Below the pieces are notes generated by a model. That model made no database searches. It saw nothing but the letters and a program-made list of their open reading frames with translations, and was not told the DNA's origin. A stretch of DNA of 64,000 bases from Aureimonas glaciei. GTDB lineage: Bacteria; Pseudomonadota; Alphaproteobacteria; Rhizobiales; Rhizobiaceae. Positions 27,785 through 37,072 of the stretch are shown in pieces. The stretch is taken from assembly GCF_014643375.1 (NCBI RefSeq), contig NZ_BMJJ01000013.1, positions 84,437-148,436 of the forward strand. Direction: 5' to 3'. Both the position numbers and the translations under genes were made by a program. Every line of letters begins with the position of its first letter. The stretch's first letter is position 1.

Positions 27785-30228
27785 TCGTGATCGAACCACT
27801 CGGCGGTCTCGTCCGGTCGCGCGGCGAAATAGCGCTGGCCGAGAAGCTCGGAGAGATCGCCGAAATCCTTGGCGATCCGCTCGAGGAAGGCGGTTGTGAC
27901 CTCGGCGGCACTGCCGGTGGCCAGCCTGACCTGCAGACGCGAAATGCGCCGTGACATCTCGTCGAGCGATTCGCCGGCGACCATGCCGGGAAGCGCGTCG
28001 ATCGCCCCCTTCAAAGCCGTCACCTGATAGGCGACCGAACGCGGGTTCAGGGGATCGAGGACGGCGAGGTCGAGCACGGTCTCGCGCGACAGCGCTACGG
28101 GGTAGCGGCGGCGGTAGGTGACGCGGCTGTCGGTGAATTCGAGCAAAGCGTCGAAGGCGCCTTCCGGCGTTTCCTCGGCGGTGATCGCGGCGGTGATCGA
28201 GGCCGTCATCAGGCCGCGCTCGATGCGCCGGCCGCAGGTGAGGAAGCGCCAGCCGACGAACTGGTACATGTTCTCGCGCACGAGGCCGGTGAAGCCCGAC
28301 AGCCGGGTCAGCACGTCGCTGGTCAGGGCGATGATGTCGGCATCCTCGTGATGCGCCTCGCGGCTTTCCAGCATGGCGACGATCTCGCTCAGCGTCCGCC
28401 AGCCGTCGGGCGAGAAGCGGTCGCGGATGCGCGAGGCGATGTCGAAGGCCGAGCGCACGAGCTGCAGCAGCCCGGCCGCGGGATGGGCGGCGCCAACCTC
28501 GATGCCGAGCCCGCGCAAGAGCCTCGCGACGCGCTGCTCCAGAACGTCCTGGCGCGCCCCCTCACTCTGGCGGGCGGCATAGAGGCGCAGAAGGCGCGTC
28601 GCCACTTCCGCCCGCTCGGTATACCGGCCGAGCCAGAAGAGATTGTCGGCGGCGCGAGCGGGAAGGCCGGCCGGCAGGCGCCGCAGGAATTGCGAGGGGC
28701 GTGGGCCGATCAGCGTGATCGGCGCGACCTCATGTTCGGACGCCACCCAGACATCGGCCGAGCGGCCCCCGGCCTGCATCGAGACGGCCTTGGCGTCGAC
28801 GGCGTCCGAGATCCGGGCAAAGCCCCCGGGCATGACGTGCCAGCCCGTCTCGTCGCGGGCGAGGAAGACGCGCACCGTCACCGGCCGCGCCTCCAGCCGG
28901 TCGTCGATGAAGACGGGCGCGGTGGACAGGGTGACGAGTTCCTGCCCGACCAGGCCGCCGCCACCGGCCTCGAGCTCCGCCAGAAAGCGCTCGGGCGCGT
29001 CGCGGCTGAGGCCGAGATCCAGCGGCCGCGGGGAGACCGCCGAGCCCGATGCCGCCGGGAAGGCCGAGGCGAGCGACAGGCGGTCGCGGTTGGCGGTGAC
29101 GTAACCGCGCTCCGATGCCTGCCCGCACCACCAGGTGGCGATGGTCGGCAGCAATAGCTCCTCGCCGATCAGCGCCCGCGCCAGGGCCGGCTGGAAGGCC
29201 AGCAGCGCGCGCGTCTCGAGGATGCCCGAGCCCAGCGCATTGACCATGTTGATCCGCCCGGCGCGGATCGCCCGCACCAGGCCCGGCGTGCCGATGCGCG
29301 AGCGCTGGAAGAGTTCGAGCGGATCGGCGAAGTCCGCATCCATGCGCCGCCACAGAACCGACAGCGGCTGCACGCCGTCGACCGTGCGGACATTCACGGT
29401 GTTGCCGTGGACGACGAGATCGCCGCCCTCGAGCAGCAGGAAGCCGAGATAGCGGGCGAGATAGGCGTGCTCGAAATAGGTCTCGTTGGCCGGCCCGGGC
29501 GTCAGCACGCCGATCCGGTCGCCGGCGTTGCCGTTCAGCGCAAACAGCGACTCGCGGAAGCGCTGGAAGAAGCCGGCGAGTCGCTGGACCTTCAGCTCGG
29601 CGTTCAGCTCGGGAAAGGCGCGGGCGGTGGCCACGCGGTTCTCCAGCGCGAAACCCGCGCCCGACGGCGCCTGCGTCCGGTCGCCGAGCACCCACCAGCG
29701 CCCCTGCGGCCCGCGTCCGAGGTCGATGGCGATGAAGCGGATCAGCGGCTCGCCCGAAAGGCCCTGATCGGCCAGGGGCCGCAGGAACTCCGGGTTCTGC
29801 CCGAGGATCGCGCCGGGCAGGGTGCCGTCAGAGACGACCCGGCGGGCGCCGTAGAGATCGCCGACGAGCTTTTCGAGGAAGCCGGCGCGCTGGACGAGGC
29901 CCCGTTCGAGCTCGGCCCATTCGCCGGCTGCCATGATGACGGGCGGAAAGGTCAGCGGCCAGCCGCGCTGCTCGCCGGCCCGGTCGGTGCCGCCATAGAC
30001 CTGGTAGAAAACACCGGCCTCGCGCAGATATTGCTGGGCGCTGCCGAAGCGGCCGGCGCGATCAGCCGGATCCATCGCGGCCAGCGCGTCGACGAGCGGC
30101 CGGTAGTGCGGCCGCACGCTGCCGTCCGGCGCCAGCATCTCGTCATGGCTGCCGGCCTCGGGGCGATAGGCGGAGAGGAAAGCCGCCAGGTCTGGCGGCT
30201 TTCGTGTCAGGTCCGATGGGAGGGTCAT
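27781..30228 (-). CDS. Circularly permuted ATP-grasp protein fused to alpha-E domain
   Basis: An 815-residue fusion. The first about 480 residues are a circularly permuted ATP-grasp ligase (DUF404/DUF407): GVFYQVYGGTDR, RRVVSDGTLPGAILGQNPEF, VLTPGPANETYFEHAYLAR and VNALGSGILETRALLAF. From about residue 525 it is an alpha-E helical domain: ARAADNLFWLGRYTERAEVA and later FLTCGRRIERGLMTASI. ATP-grasp enzymes of this class are predicted to form amide bonds, with alpha-E acting in concert; no substrate is established. The ATG at 30228 is preferred, since the frame upstream is an antisense shadow of the neighbouring gene. It lies between two transglutaminase-type genes in one operon. Confidence 0.92.
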   Translation of the reverse strand: MTLPSDLTRKPPDLAAFLSAYRPEAGSHDEMLAPDGSVRPHYRPLVDALAAMDPADRAGRFGSAQQYLREAGVFYQVYGGTDRAGEQRGWPLTFPPVIMAAGEWAELERGLVQRAGFLEKLVGDLYGARRVVSDGTLPGAILGQNPEFLRPLADQGLSGEPLIRFIAIDLGRGPQGRWWVLGDRTQAPSGAGFALENRVATARAFPELNAELKVQRLAGFFQRFRESLFALNGNAGDRIGVLTPGPANETYFEHAYLARYLGFLLLEGGDLVVHGNTVNVRTVDGVQPLSVLWRRMDADFADPLELFQRSRIGTPGLVRAIRAGRINMVNALGSGILETRALLAFQPALARALIGEELLLPTIATWWCGQASERGYVTANRDRLSLASAFPAASGSAVSPRPLDLGLSRDAPERFLAELEAGGGGLVGQELVTLSTAPVFIDDRLEARPVTVRVFLARDETGWHVMPGGFARISDAVDAKAVSMQAGGRSADVWVASEHEVAPITLIGPRPSQFLRRLPAGLPARAADNLFWLGRYTERAEVATRLLRLYAARQSEGARQDVLEQRVARLLRGLGIEVGAAHPAAGLLQLVRSAFDIASRIRDRFSPDGWRTLSEIVAMLESREAHHEDADIIALTSDVLTRLSGFTGLVRENMYQFVGWRFLTCGRRIERGLMTASITAAITAEETPEGAFDALLEFTDSRVTYRRRYPVALSRETVLDLAVLDPLNPRSVAYQVTALKGAIDALPGMVAGESLDEMSRRISRLQVRLATGSAAEVTTAFLERIAKDFGDLSELLGQRYFAARPDETAEWFDHE

Positions 30229-30247
30229 CGCCGTCCGGCCTTCCCGA

Positions 30248-33200
30248 TCAGACGGCAAGGCCGGCCGGCCGGCGAAGGTCGAGCGTCGTCGGGAAGGACG
30301 GGTCGGGCAGTTCCCGCACCGGCGCGTAGTCCCCCGGCGTATGGCCGATCTCCTCGAAGCGCGCGAGCCGGCGCGCCTCTGCCTCGTTGGCGTTGACCGG
30401 GAACGTCTCGTAGTTGCGCCCGCCGGGATGAGCGACATGGTAGACGCAGCCGCCGAGCGAGCGCTGCGACCAGCGGTCGTAGATGTCGAAGGTCAGCGGC
30501 GCATGCACCGGGATCGTCGGATGCAGGCCCGAGGCCGGCTGCCACGCCTTGAAGCGCACGCCCGCCACCGCGTCGCCGGCCTCGCCGACCGGGGTCAACG
30601 GAACCGCGCGGCCGTTGCAGGTGACGATGTGGCGCGACACGTCGTAGTTCGACAGCTTCACCTGCAGCCGCTCGACCGATGAATCGACGAAGCGCACGGT
30701 GCCGCCGATGGCCCCGGTCTCGCCCATCACGTGCCAGGGCTCCAGCGCCTGCCGCAGTTCCAACGCGATCCCCTCGCGCTCGATCCGGCCACAGAAGGGG
30801 AAGCGGAACTCGGCCTGCGCCTCGAACCATTCCGGCCTCAAGTCGAAGCCGGCGCGACGGAGATCGGCGAGAACGCCGAGGAAATCCTGCCACAGGAAGG
30901 CCGGCAGCATGAAGCGGTCATGCAGGTTCGTGCCCCAGCGCGCAAAGCGCCCAGTCTCCGGCTCCTTCCAGAATTTCGCGATCAGCGCCCGCACCAGCAG
31001 CTGCTGGGCGAGGCTCATGCGCGCATCCGGCGGCATCTCGAAGCCGCGGAACTCGACGAGGCCGAGGCGGCCGGTCGGCCCGTCCGGCGAATACATCTTG
31101 TCGATGCAGATCTCGGCGCGGTGGGTGTTGCCGGTGACGTCGACGAGGAGATTGCGGAACAGCCGGTCGGTCAACCAGGGCAGGGGCGCGGGACCCTCGC
31201 CGGGCAGCGGCACCTGCGCCATGGCGATCTCGAGTTCGTACAGCGCGTCGTGCCGCGCCTCGTCGACACGCGGCGCCTGGCTGGTCGGCCCGACGAACAT
31301 GCCGGAGAAGAGATAGGACAGCGCGGGATGGCGCTGCCAGTAGAGTACCAGCGACTTGAGCAGGTCCGGCCGGCGCAGGAAGGGCGAGTCGCCCGGCGTC
31401 GCGCCGCCGACGACGACATGGTTGCCGCCGCCGGTGCCGGCATGCTTGCCGTCGATCATGAACTTGTCGGTGCCGAGCCGCGACTGCCGCGCCTCCTCGT
31501 AGACGGTGCGGGTGATCGCCACGCATTCCTTCCACGACGCCGCCGGGTGCACGTTGACCTCGATGACGCCGGGATCGGGCGCGACGCGGATGACGTTGAC
31601 ACGCGGATCGTGCGGCGGCTGGTAGCCCTCGATCACCAGCGGCATCTGGTGGCGCTCGGCCACCGTCTCGATGGCCGCGAGGAGATCGAGATAGGCCTCC
31701 ATCGATTCCGTCGGCGGCATGAAGATGCAGAGCTTGCCGTCGCGCGGCTCGATCGAGACGGCGGTGCGCACCGCGCCAAAAATCTCCTCGTGCTTCTGCT
31801 CGGGCGCCATCCAGGTTTCGGGATTCTGCGCCTCGATCCGCTGCTGGTCGCGGCCGGGGCCGGTCTCCTCGGCCGCCGCGAGCGGGCCGCGCTCCTCGGT
31901 CGGGTCGGCCGGATGGATGTAGGGGAACTGCGCCGGCGGCACGTAGGGCAGAGCGCCGAGCGGCAGGCGGTAGCCGACCGGGGAATCGCCCGGCATCAGG
32001 AAGAGCTGGCCGCGCCGCGTCGTCCAGCGTTCCGACATCCAGCGCACGCCGCGCGTCATGCCGCTGGCGCTCGCCCGGGACTGCCAGGCCTGGACGGGCA
32101 GCACGTAGCCGGAGGCCTTCGAGAGGCCACGGTCGAAGACGCGGGCGAGACGCGCGCGCTCCTCGGCATCATCGAGCTTCGGGTCGGTCGGCTCGACATT
32201 CTCGGGAAGCTTTGCCTCGCGCGCTAGCCAGTAGGACGGGTCCTCGAAGGCCGGGGCGGCATTCTGCGGATCGACGCCGAGCTCGATCGCAACTTCCCGC
32301 GTCAACGTCTCGGCATCGGCGAGCGTCACGGGCTTGGCCACCGTCTCGCGGGCAATGAGGTCGGAATTCTTCCAGATCGGCTGGCCGTCCTTGCGCCAGT
32401 AGAGCGAGAAGGTCCAGCGCGGCAGGGTTTCGCCGGGATACCACTTGCCCTGGCCGTAATGCAGGAACCCGCCGGGCGCGAAGCGGTCGCGCAGGCGCCG
32501 GATCAGGTCGTCAGCCAGCGCCCGCTTCTGCGGCCCCACGGCGGCGATGTTCCACTCCTCGGACTGGAAATCGTCGATCGACACGAAGGTCGGCTCGCCG
32601 CCCATGGTGAGGCGCACGTCGCCTTCATTCAGCGCGGCATCGACCGTCTCGCCGAGCGCGTCGAGCGCCCGCCAGCTCTCGTCGGAGAAGGGCGCGGAGA
32701 CGCGCGGCCGCTCGGCGATGCGCTCGACCGTCATCTCGAAGGCGAAGTCGACCTCGGCATAGTCGGCAGCGCCCGAGATCGGCGCGGCCGAGCGGTAGTG
32801 CGGGGTGGCGGCAAGCGGCACGTGGCTCTCGCCGGTCATCAGGCCCGAGGTCGGATCGAGGCCGATCCAGCCCGCGCCGGGCAGATAGACCTCGGCCCAG
32901 GCGTGCAGGTCGGTAAAATCGTGGTCGGTGCCGGCCGGGCCGTCGAGCGAGACGAGGTCGGGCTTCAGCTGGATCAGGTAGCCCGAGACGAAGCGCGCGG
33001 CGAAACCTAAGTGCCGCATGATCTGGACGAGCAGCCAGGAGGTGTCGCGGCAGGAGCCCGAGGCGCGCGACAGCGATTCCTCCGGCGTCTGCACGCCCGG
33101 CTCCATGCGGATGAGATAGGCTATCTTCTGCGACAGCAGCCGGTTCAGGCCGACGAGAAAGTCGACGGTGTGGGTCTGGCTGCGGTCGAGATCCCGGAGA

Positions 33201-33589
33201 AAATCCTGCAGCAGCGGGCCGGCGGCTTCCGCGCCGAGATAGGCGGTCAGGTCCGTCTTGAGGTCGGCCTCGTAGGCGAAGGGCCAGGCCTGGGCATATT
33301 CTTCGACGAAAAAGTCAAAGGGATTGTAGACCGTCATGTCGGCGACAAGGTCGACCTCGATCTTGAACTCGGTGGTCTTCTCCGGGAAGACGAAGCGGGC
33401 GAGATAGTTGCCGAACGGGTCCTGCTGCCAGTTGATGAAGTGGTTCTCGGGCGTCACCTTTAGCGAATAGGACGGCACGCGGGTGCGCGAATGCGGCGCG
33501 GGACGGAGGCGGATCACCTGTGGCGCAAGGCCCACTGGGCGATCGTAGCGATAGTGGGTGACGTGATGGAGGGCTGCGAGGATCGACAT
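30248..33589 (-). CDS. Large transglutaminase - DUF2126 protein
   Basis: A 1113-residue protein. Residues about 1-320 form a transglutaminase module with N-terminal beta domain ([20 protein letters not shown]) and core motifs [30 protein letters not shown] and GLDPTSG, giving the Cys-His-Asp triad. The rest, from about residue 350, is DUF2126, with [47 protein letters not shown] and [16 protein letters not shown]; the last segments resemble glutamine-synthetase-fold amidoligase motifs, which is my inference. It is the first gene of the operon, 19 bp upstream of the ATP-grasp gene, and its start faces the metallopeptidase gene. Confidence 0.92.
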   Translation of the reverse strand: MSILAALHHVTHYRYDRPVGLAPQVIRLRPAPHSRTRVPSYSLKVTPENHFINWQQDPFGNYLARFVFPEKTTEFKIEVDLVADMTVYNPFDFFVEEYAQAWPFAYEADLKTDLTAYLGAEAAGPLLQDFLRDLDRSQTHTVDFLVGLNRLLSQKIAYLIRMEPGVQTPEESLSRASGSCRDTSWLLVQIMRHLGFAARFVSGYLIQLKPDLVSLDGPAGTDHDFTDLHAWAEVYLPGAGWIGLDPTSGLMTGESHVPLAATPHYRSAAPISGAADYAEVDFAFEMTVERIAERPRVSAPFSDESWRALDALGETVDAALNEGDVRLTMGGEPTFVSIDDFQSEEWNIAAVGPQKRALADDLIRRLRDRFAPGGFLHYGQGKWYPGETLPRWTFSLYWRKDGQPIWKNSDLIARETVAKPVTLADAETLTREVAIELGVDPQNAAPAFEDPSYWLAREAKLPENVEPTDPKLDDAEERARLARVFDRGLSKASGYVLPVQAWQSRASASGMTRGVRWMSERWTTRRGQLFLMPGDSPVGYRLPLGALPYVPPAQFPYIHPADPTEERGPLAAAEETGPGRDQQRIEAQNPETWMAPEQKHEEIFGAVRTAVSIEPRDGKLCIFMPPTESMEAYLDLLAAIETVAERHQMPLVIEGYQPPHDPRVNVIRVAPDPGVIEVNVHPAASWKECVAITRTVYEEARQSRLGTDKFMIDGKHAGTGGGNHVVVGGATPGDSPFLRRPDLLKSLVLYWQRHPALSYLFSGMFVGPTSQAPRVDEARHDALYELEIAMAQVPLPGEGPAPLPWLTDRLFRNLLVDVTGNTHRAEICIDKMYSPDGPTGRLGLVEFRGFEMPPDARMSLAQQLLVRALIAKFWKEPETGRFARWGTNLHDRFMLPAFLWQDFLGVLADLRRAGFDLRPEWFEAQAEFRFPFCGRIEREGIALELRQALEPWHVMGETGAIGGTVRFVDSSVERLQVKLSNYDVSRHIVTCNGRAVPLTPVGEAGDAVAGVRFKAWQPASGLHPTIPVHAPLTFDIYDRWSQRSLGGCVYHVAHPGGRNYETFPVNANEAEARRLARFEEIGHTPGDYAPVRELPDPSFPTTLDLRRPAGLAV

Positions 33590-33831
33590 CGGCTGCGGTC
33601 TGGCCCTTCGTCATGAAAATTTCTTCGGCCCGACCATAGTCGTTCGTCCGCCCCCCGCAAGCTTTGGATCGTGCCGATCGCTTCGCAGCTGCAAAAATTA
33701 GCCGCGCCTGGCAGGGCAGGGAGCGGAACCGCGGCGGAAGCTGGTCATTCCTTGACCGAGACATCCCACGCCCCGCACGGAGCGCCCAAAGGCGACGGCG
33801 GTGGCCCGGGACAGCTCAGAGGAACCGCGAT
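33590..33831. promoter_or_regulatory. Divergent promoter interval, DUF2126 operon / zinc metallopeptidase
   Basis: A 242-bp gap between two outward-facing starts; it must hold promoters for both directions. An A/T-richer stretch around 33612-33625 lies close to the DUF2126 start. I could not assign -35/-10 boxes with confidence. Confidence 0.4.
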
Positions 33832-34935
33832 ATGAAGTTATTCTGCTGCAGCTCGTGCGGCCACGTCGTCTTTTTCGAGAACGTCGTCTGCGAACGCTGC
33901 AACCACGCGCTCGGCTTCGAGCCGCAGTGCCGCCAGATGCTGGCTTTGGAAAGCGCCGACGGAATCTGGCAGGCCGTCGGCCCCCACGGCGGCGGCCGCT
34001 GGAAGTATTGCGGCAACTATGTCCATGGCGTCTGCAACTGGCTGCTGCCCGGCGACGATGGCGGCTCGCTGTGCACCGCCTGCCGCCACAATCTCGTCAT
34101 CCCCAACCTCGAGGCCCCCGGCAATGTCGCGCTGTGGCAGAAGATGGAGCAGGCCAAGCGTCGCCTGTTCTACACGATCCTGCAGCTCGGCCTGCCGCTG
34201 GCGACCCGCGCCGAGAATCCGGAAGGTCTCGGCTTCGAGTTTCGCACGACGGGCGCCGATCGCAGCAAACCGGTGATGACCGGCCATGAAGACGGGCTGA
34301 TCACCATCGCGCTGGCGGAAGCCGACGATGCCGAGCGCGAAAAGCGGCGCCATGCCATGGGCGAGCCCTATCGCACCCTGCTCGGGCATTTCCGGCATGA
34401 GGTCGGCCACTGGTATTGGGATCGCCTCGTACGGGACGGCGGGGTTCTGGCCGAATGCCGGGCCGTGTTCGGCAATGACGCCGAGGATTACGGCCAGGCG
34501 CTGCAGCGCCATTACGCCAACGGCCCCAAACCTTCCTGGCAGGACCATTACGTTTCCGCCTATGCCGGCTCGCACGCCTGGGAGGACTTCGCAGAGACCT
34601 GGGCACACTATTTCCACATCGTCGACACGCTGGAGACGGGCGGCGACTGGGGCATCATGCTGAAGCCGGAAGCCGATCGGTCCGGTCTCCTGTCGGTCGA
34701 TCTCGACTTTCAGATCTTCGACGAGGCGACGACGATCGAGCACATCGCCCGGGCCTGGACGCCGCTGGCGCTGGCGCTGAACTCGTTCAACCGGTCCCTC
34801 GGTCATCAGGACCTCTACCCCTTCGTGCTCTCGCCCGCGGTGATCGCCAAGCTCGGCTTCATCCACGAGCTCGTCCATGGCCGGGTCGGGGTTCAGCAGG
34901 CAGACCTGGGCATGCCGACCAGTAGTGCGGCCTGA
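33832..34935 (+). CDS. Putative zinc-binding metallopeptidase with zinc-ribbon N-terminus
   Basis: A 367-residue protein. The N-terminus is a treble-Cys zinc ribbon (CSSCGHVVFFENVVCERC), and a second Cys set follows (CGNYVHGVCNW, LCTACRHN). The catalytic part carries HEVGHWYWD near residue 188, a gluzincin-like HExxH, with a downstream SHAWEDFAETWAHYFHI segment that could supply the third metal ligand. It fits the COG4307 family of predicted zinc metallopeptidases. There is no signal peptide. It is divergent from the ATP-grasp/transglutaminase operon, and this association recurs in related bacteria according to my recollection of family contexts; function is unproven. Confidence 0.85.
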   Translation: MKLFCCSSCGHVVFFENVVCERCNHALGFEPQCRQMLALESADGIWQAVGPHGGGRWKYCGNYVHGVCNWLLPGDDGGSLCTACRHNLVIPNLEAPGNVALWQKMEQAKRRLFYTILQLGLPLATRAENPEGLGFEFRTTGADRSKPVMTGHEDGLITIALAEADDAEREKRRHAMGEPYRTLLGHFRHEVGHWYWDRLVRDGGVLAECRAVFGNDAEDYGQALQRHYANGPKPSWQDHYVSAYAGSHAWEDFAETWAHYFHIVDTLETGGDWGIMLKPEADRSGLLSVDLDFQIFDEATTIEHIARAWTPLALALNSFNRSLGHQDLYPFVLSPAVIAKLGFIHELVHGRVGVQQADLGMPTSSAA

Positions 34936-35185
34936 GCCTTGGCGGCAGGGCGGGGGCTATGGTCGCAATGCAGCAATGTGCGGCCACAGGGTGGAAGCCC
35001 GGCTGCGCGCCTCCAGTTAACCATCCGGGACGGGTATCAGGCAGGACGGGCGGCAACGCCCGATCGAGTTCCTGTGCATTACGCCGTCGATCCGAATTGA
35101 CAGCTGCCGCGCACCCTAAGGTGCGGGCGAGCCTCGATCGCGGCCATGCGTGGCAGTGGTCCTGAAGCAGGAAGGACGATCCGGC

Positions 35186-37072
35186 ATGCCGGAAACAAGG
35201 ACGACATTTGATCAGGAGACATCCTGGGGACCGCGCCTGACGGCAAGCGGTGCCATCTTCCGACTTTGGGCGCCGGCGATCGAGCGGCTGGAGCTCGCCG
35301 TCGAGAAAGCGGGCGAGAAGGCGGGGGACCGCCGCTTTCACGACATGCACCGCGACGAGGGCGGCTGGTGGTCGATCGAGACCGACGCGGTCGCGGTCGG
35401 CGACGGCTACGGCTTTCGCGTCAACGGGGGCACGGTGGTGCCCGATCCGGCGGCGCGGGCGCAGATCGGCGACGTGCATTCGCTGTCGCGCCTGGTCGAT
35501 CCGCATGCCTATGTCTGGAAGACGGCGGCGTGGAAGGGGCGGCCCTGGCACGAGACCGTGTTCTACGAGATGCATGTCGGCACCTTCACGCCCGAGGGCA
35601 CGTTCGACGCGGCGATCGGCAAGCTCGACTATCTCGTCGAGACCGGCATCACCTGCATCGAACTGATGCCGGTTGCGCAGTTCGGCGGCCAGCGCGGCTG
35701 GGGCTATGACGGCGTGCTGCTCTATGCGCCGCATGAAGTCTATGGTGGGGAAGAGGGCCTGAAGCGGCTCGTCGACGCCGCGCACGAGCGCGGGCTGATG
35801 GTGTTTCTCGACGTCGTTTACAATCATTTCGGACCTGACGGAAACTACATCGGCCTCTATGCGCCCGAGTTCTTCCATCCCGAGATCCACACGGCCTGGG
35901 GCGCGGCGATCGCCTACGAGAATGCGCCCGTGCGCGACTTCATGATCGACAACGCGCTGTTCTGGCTGAACGAATACCGGATCGACGGGTTGAGGCTCGA
36001 CGCCATCGACTCCATCGAGGACATGACCGACGAGCCGCTGGTGCGCGAACTGGCGGCCCGGGTGCGGGAAAAGATCACCGGTCGCCACGTGCACCTGACC
36101 AGCGAGGACGCGCGCAACATCGCCTGGCACATCCAGCGCGACGACAAGGGCCAGCCCTTGCTCGTTAGCGGCGAATGGAACGACGACTTCCACCACTGCG
36201 CCCATGTGCTCGCGACGCATGAGGAGGAGGGCTACTACTCCGACTATGTCCGCAACAGCGTGAAGCAGATGGCGCGGTCGCTGGCGGAGGGTTTTGTCTA
36301 TCAGGGTGAGCATTCCCGCCACCGCGACAAGGAAGTCGGCGAGCGGTCCGACGGGCTGCCGCCAACGGCCTTCGTGAACTTCATCCAGAATCACGACCAG
36401 ATCGGCAACCGCGCCTTCGGCGACCGGCTGACGGACCTCGCCTCGCGCCGGGTGATCGAATGTCTGCAGGCGATCCTGCTCCTCTCGCCGCAGATCCCGC
36501 TGATCTTCATGGGCGAGGAGTTCGGCGACACCAACCCGTTCTGCTTCTTCACCGATTTCGACGGCGATCTCGGCGACCTCGTGCGGGAGGGCCGGCGGGC
36601 CGAGTTCAAGAAGTTCGCCGCCTTCCACGATGCGGAGAGCCGAAAGCTCATTCCCGATCCCAATTCCGAGGCGACCTTCCGCCATTCCGCGATCGACTGG
36701 TCGATGGTCGACAAGCCGACGAACCGGCGGCGGCTGTACATGGTGCGCAAGCTGCTGCAGCTGCGCCGCGACAAGATCATGCCGCTCCTCGAGGACATTC
36801 CGCCCCATTCCGGCAGCTATGCCGTCTCAGACGGCTGCGCCTTCGTGGTTTCCTGGGTGCTGAAGAGCGGACAGATCCTCCGCCTGTTCGCCAATCTCGA
36901 CGACGAGCCGTGGACGCTCCCCGACACGCTGTCGGACCGCGAGAGCGGCGAGCTGCTCTTCGCCCATCCGCGCCATGCCGAGGAGGACATCCACACGGGC
37001 AGCCTGTCGGGCCCCTCGGTGGTCTTCCGCTTGACCAAAATGCTCCAGATCAGGAACGCCCCCGATGCATGA
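35186..37072 (+). CDS. treZ: Malto-oligosyltrehalose trehalohydrolase
   Basis: A 628-residue GH13 enzyme that releases trehalose from maltooligosyl-trehalose. The N-terminal CBM48-like domain (SGAIFRLWAPAIERLELAVE) precedes the barrel: FYEMHVGTFTPEGTFDAAI, ELMPVAQFGGQRGWGYDGVL, nucleophile Asp272 in [11 protein letters not shown], candidate acid Glu307 in TSEDARN, and Asp404 in QNHDQIGNR. The ATG at 35186 was chosen for its upstream GGAAGGA and the conserved start. It overlaps malQ by 8 bp. It works with TreY, two genes downstream. Confidence 0.95.
   Translation: MPETRTTFDQETSWGPRLTASGAIFRLWAPAIERLELAVEKAGEKAGDRRFHDMHRDEGGWWSIETDAVAVGDGYGFRVNGGTVVPDPAARAQIGDVHSLSRLVDPHAYVWKTAAWKGRPWHETVFYEMHVGTFTPEGTFDAAIGKLDYLVETGITCIELMPVAQFGGQRGWGYDGVLLYAPHEVYGGEEGLKRLVDAAHERGLMVFLDVVYNHFGPDGNYIGLYAPEFFHPEIHTAWGAAIAYENAPVRDFMIDNALFWLNEYRIDGLRLDAIDSIEDMTDEPLVRELAARVREKITGRHVHLTSEDARNIAWHIQRDDKGQPLLVSGEWNDDFHHCAHVLATHEEEGYYSDYVRNSVKQMARSLAEGFVYQGEHSRHRDKEVGERSDGLPPTAFVNFIQNHDQIGNRAFGDRLTDLASRRVIECLQAILLLSPQIPLIFMGEEFGDTNPFCFFTDFDGDLGDLVREGRRAEFKKFAAFHDAESRKLIPDPNSEATFRHSAIDWSMVDKPTNRRRLYMVRKLLQLRRDKIMPLLEDIPPHSGSYAVSDGCAFVVSWVLKSGQILRLFANLDDEPWTLPDTLSDRESGELLFAHPRHAEEDIHTGSLSGPSVVFRLTKMLQIRNAPDA

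Noticed and set aside
34936..35185. Possible small RNA or tRNA upstream of treZ
   Set aside because: A few G/C-rich inverted segments occur, but no cloverleaf or terminator with T tract could be built.
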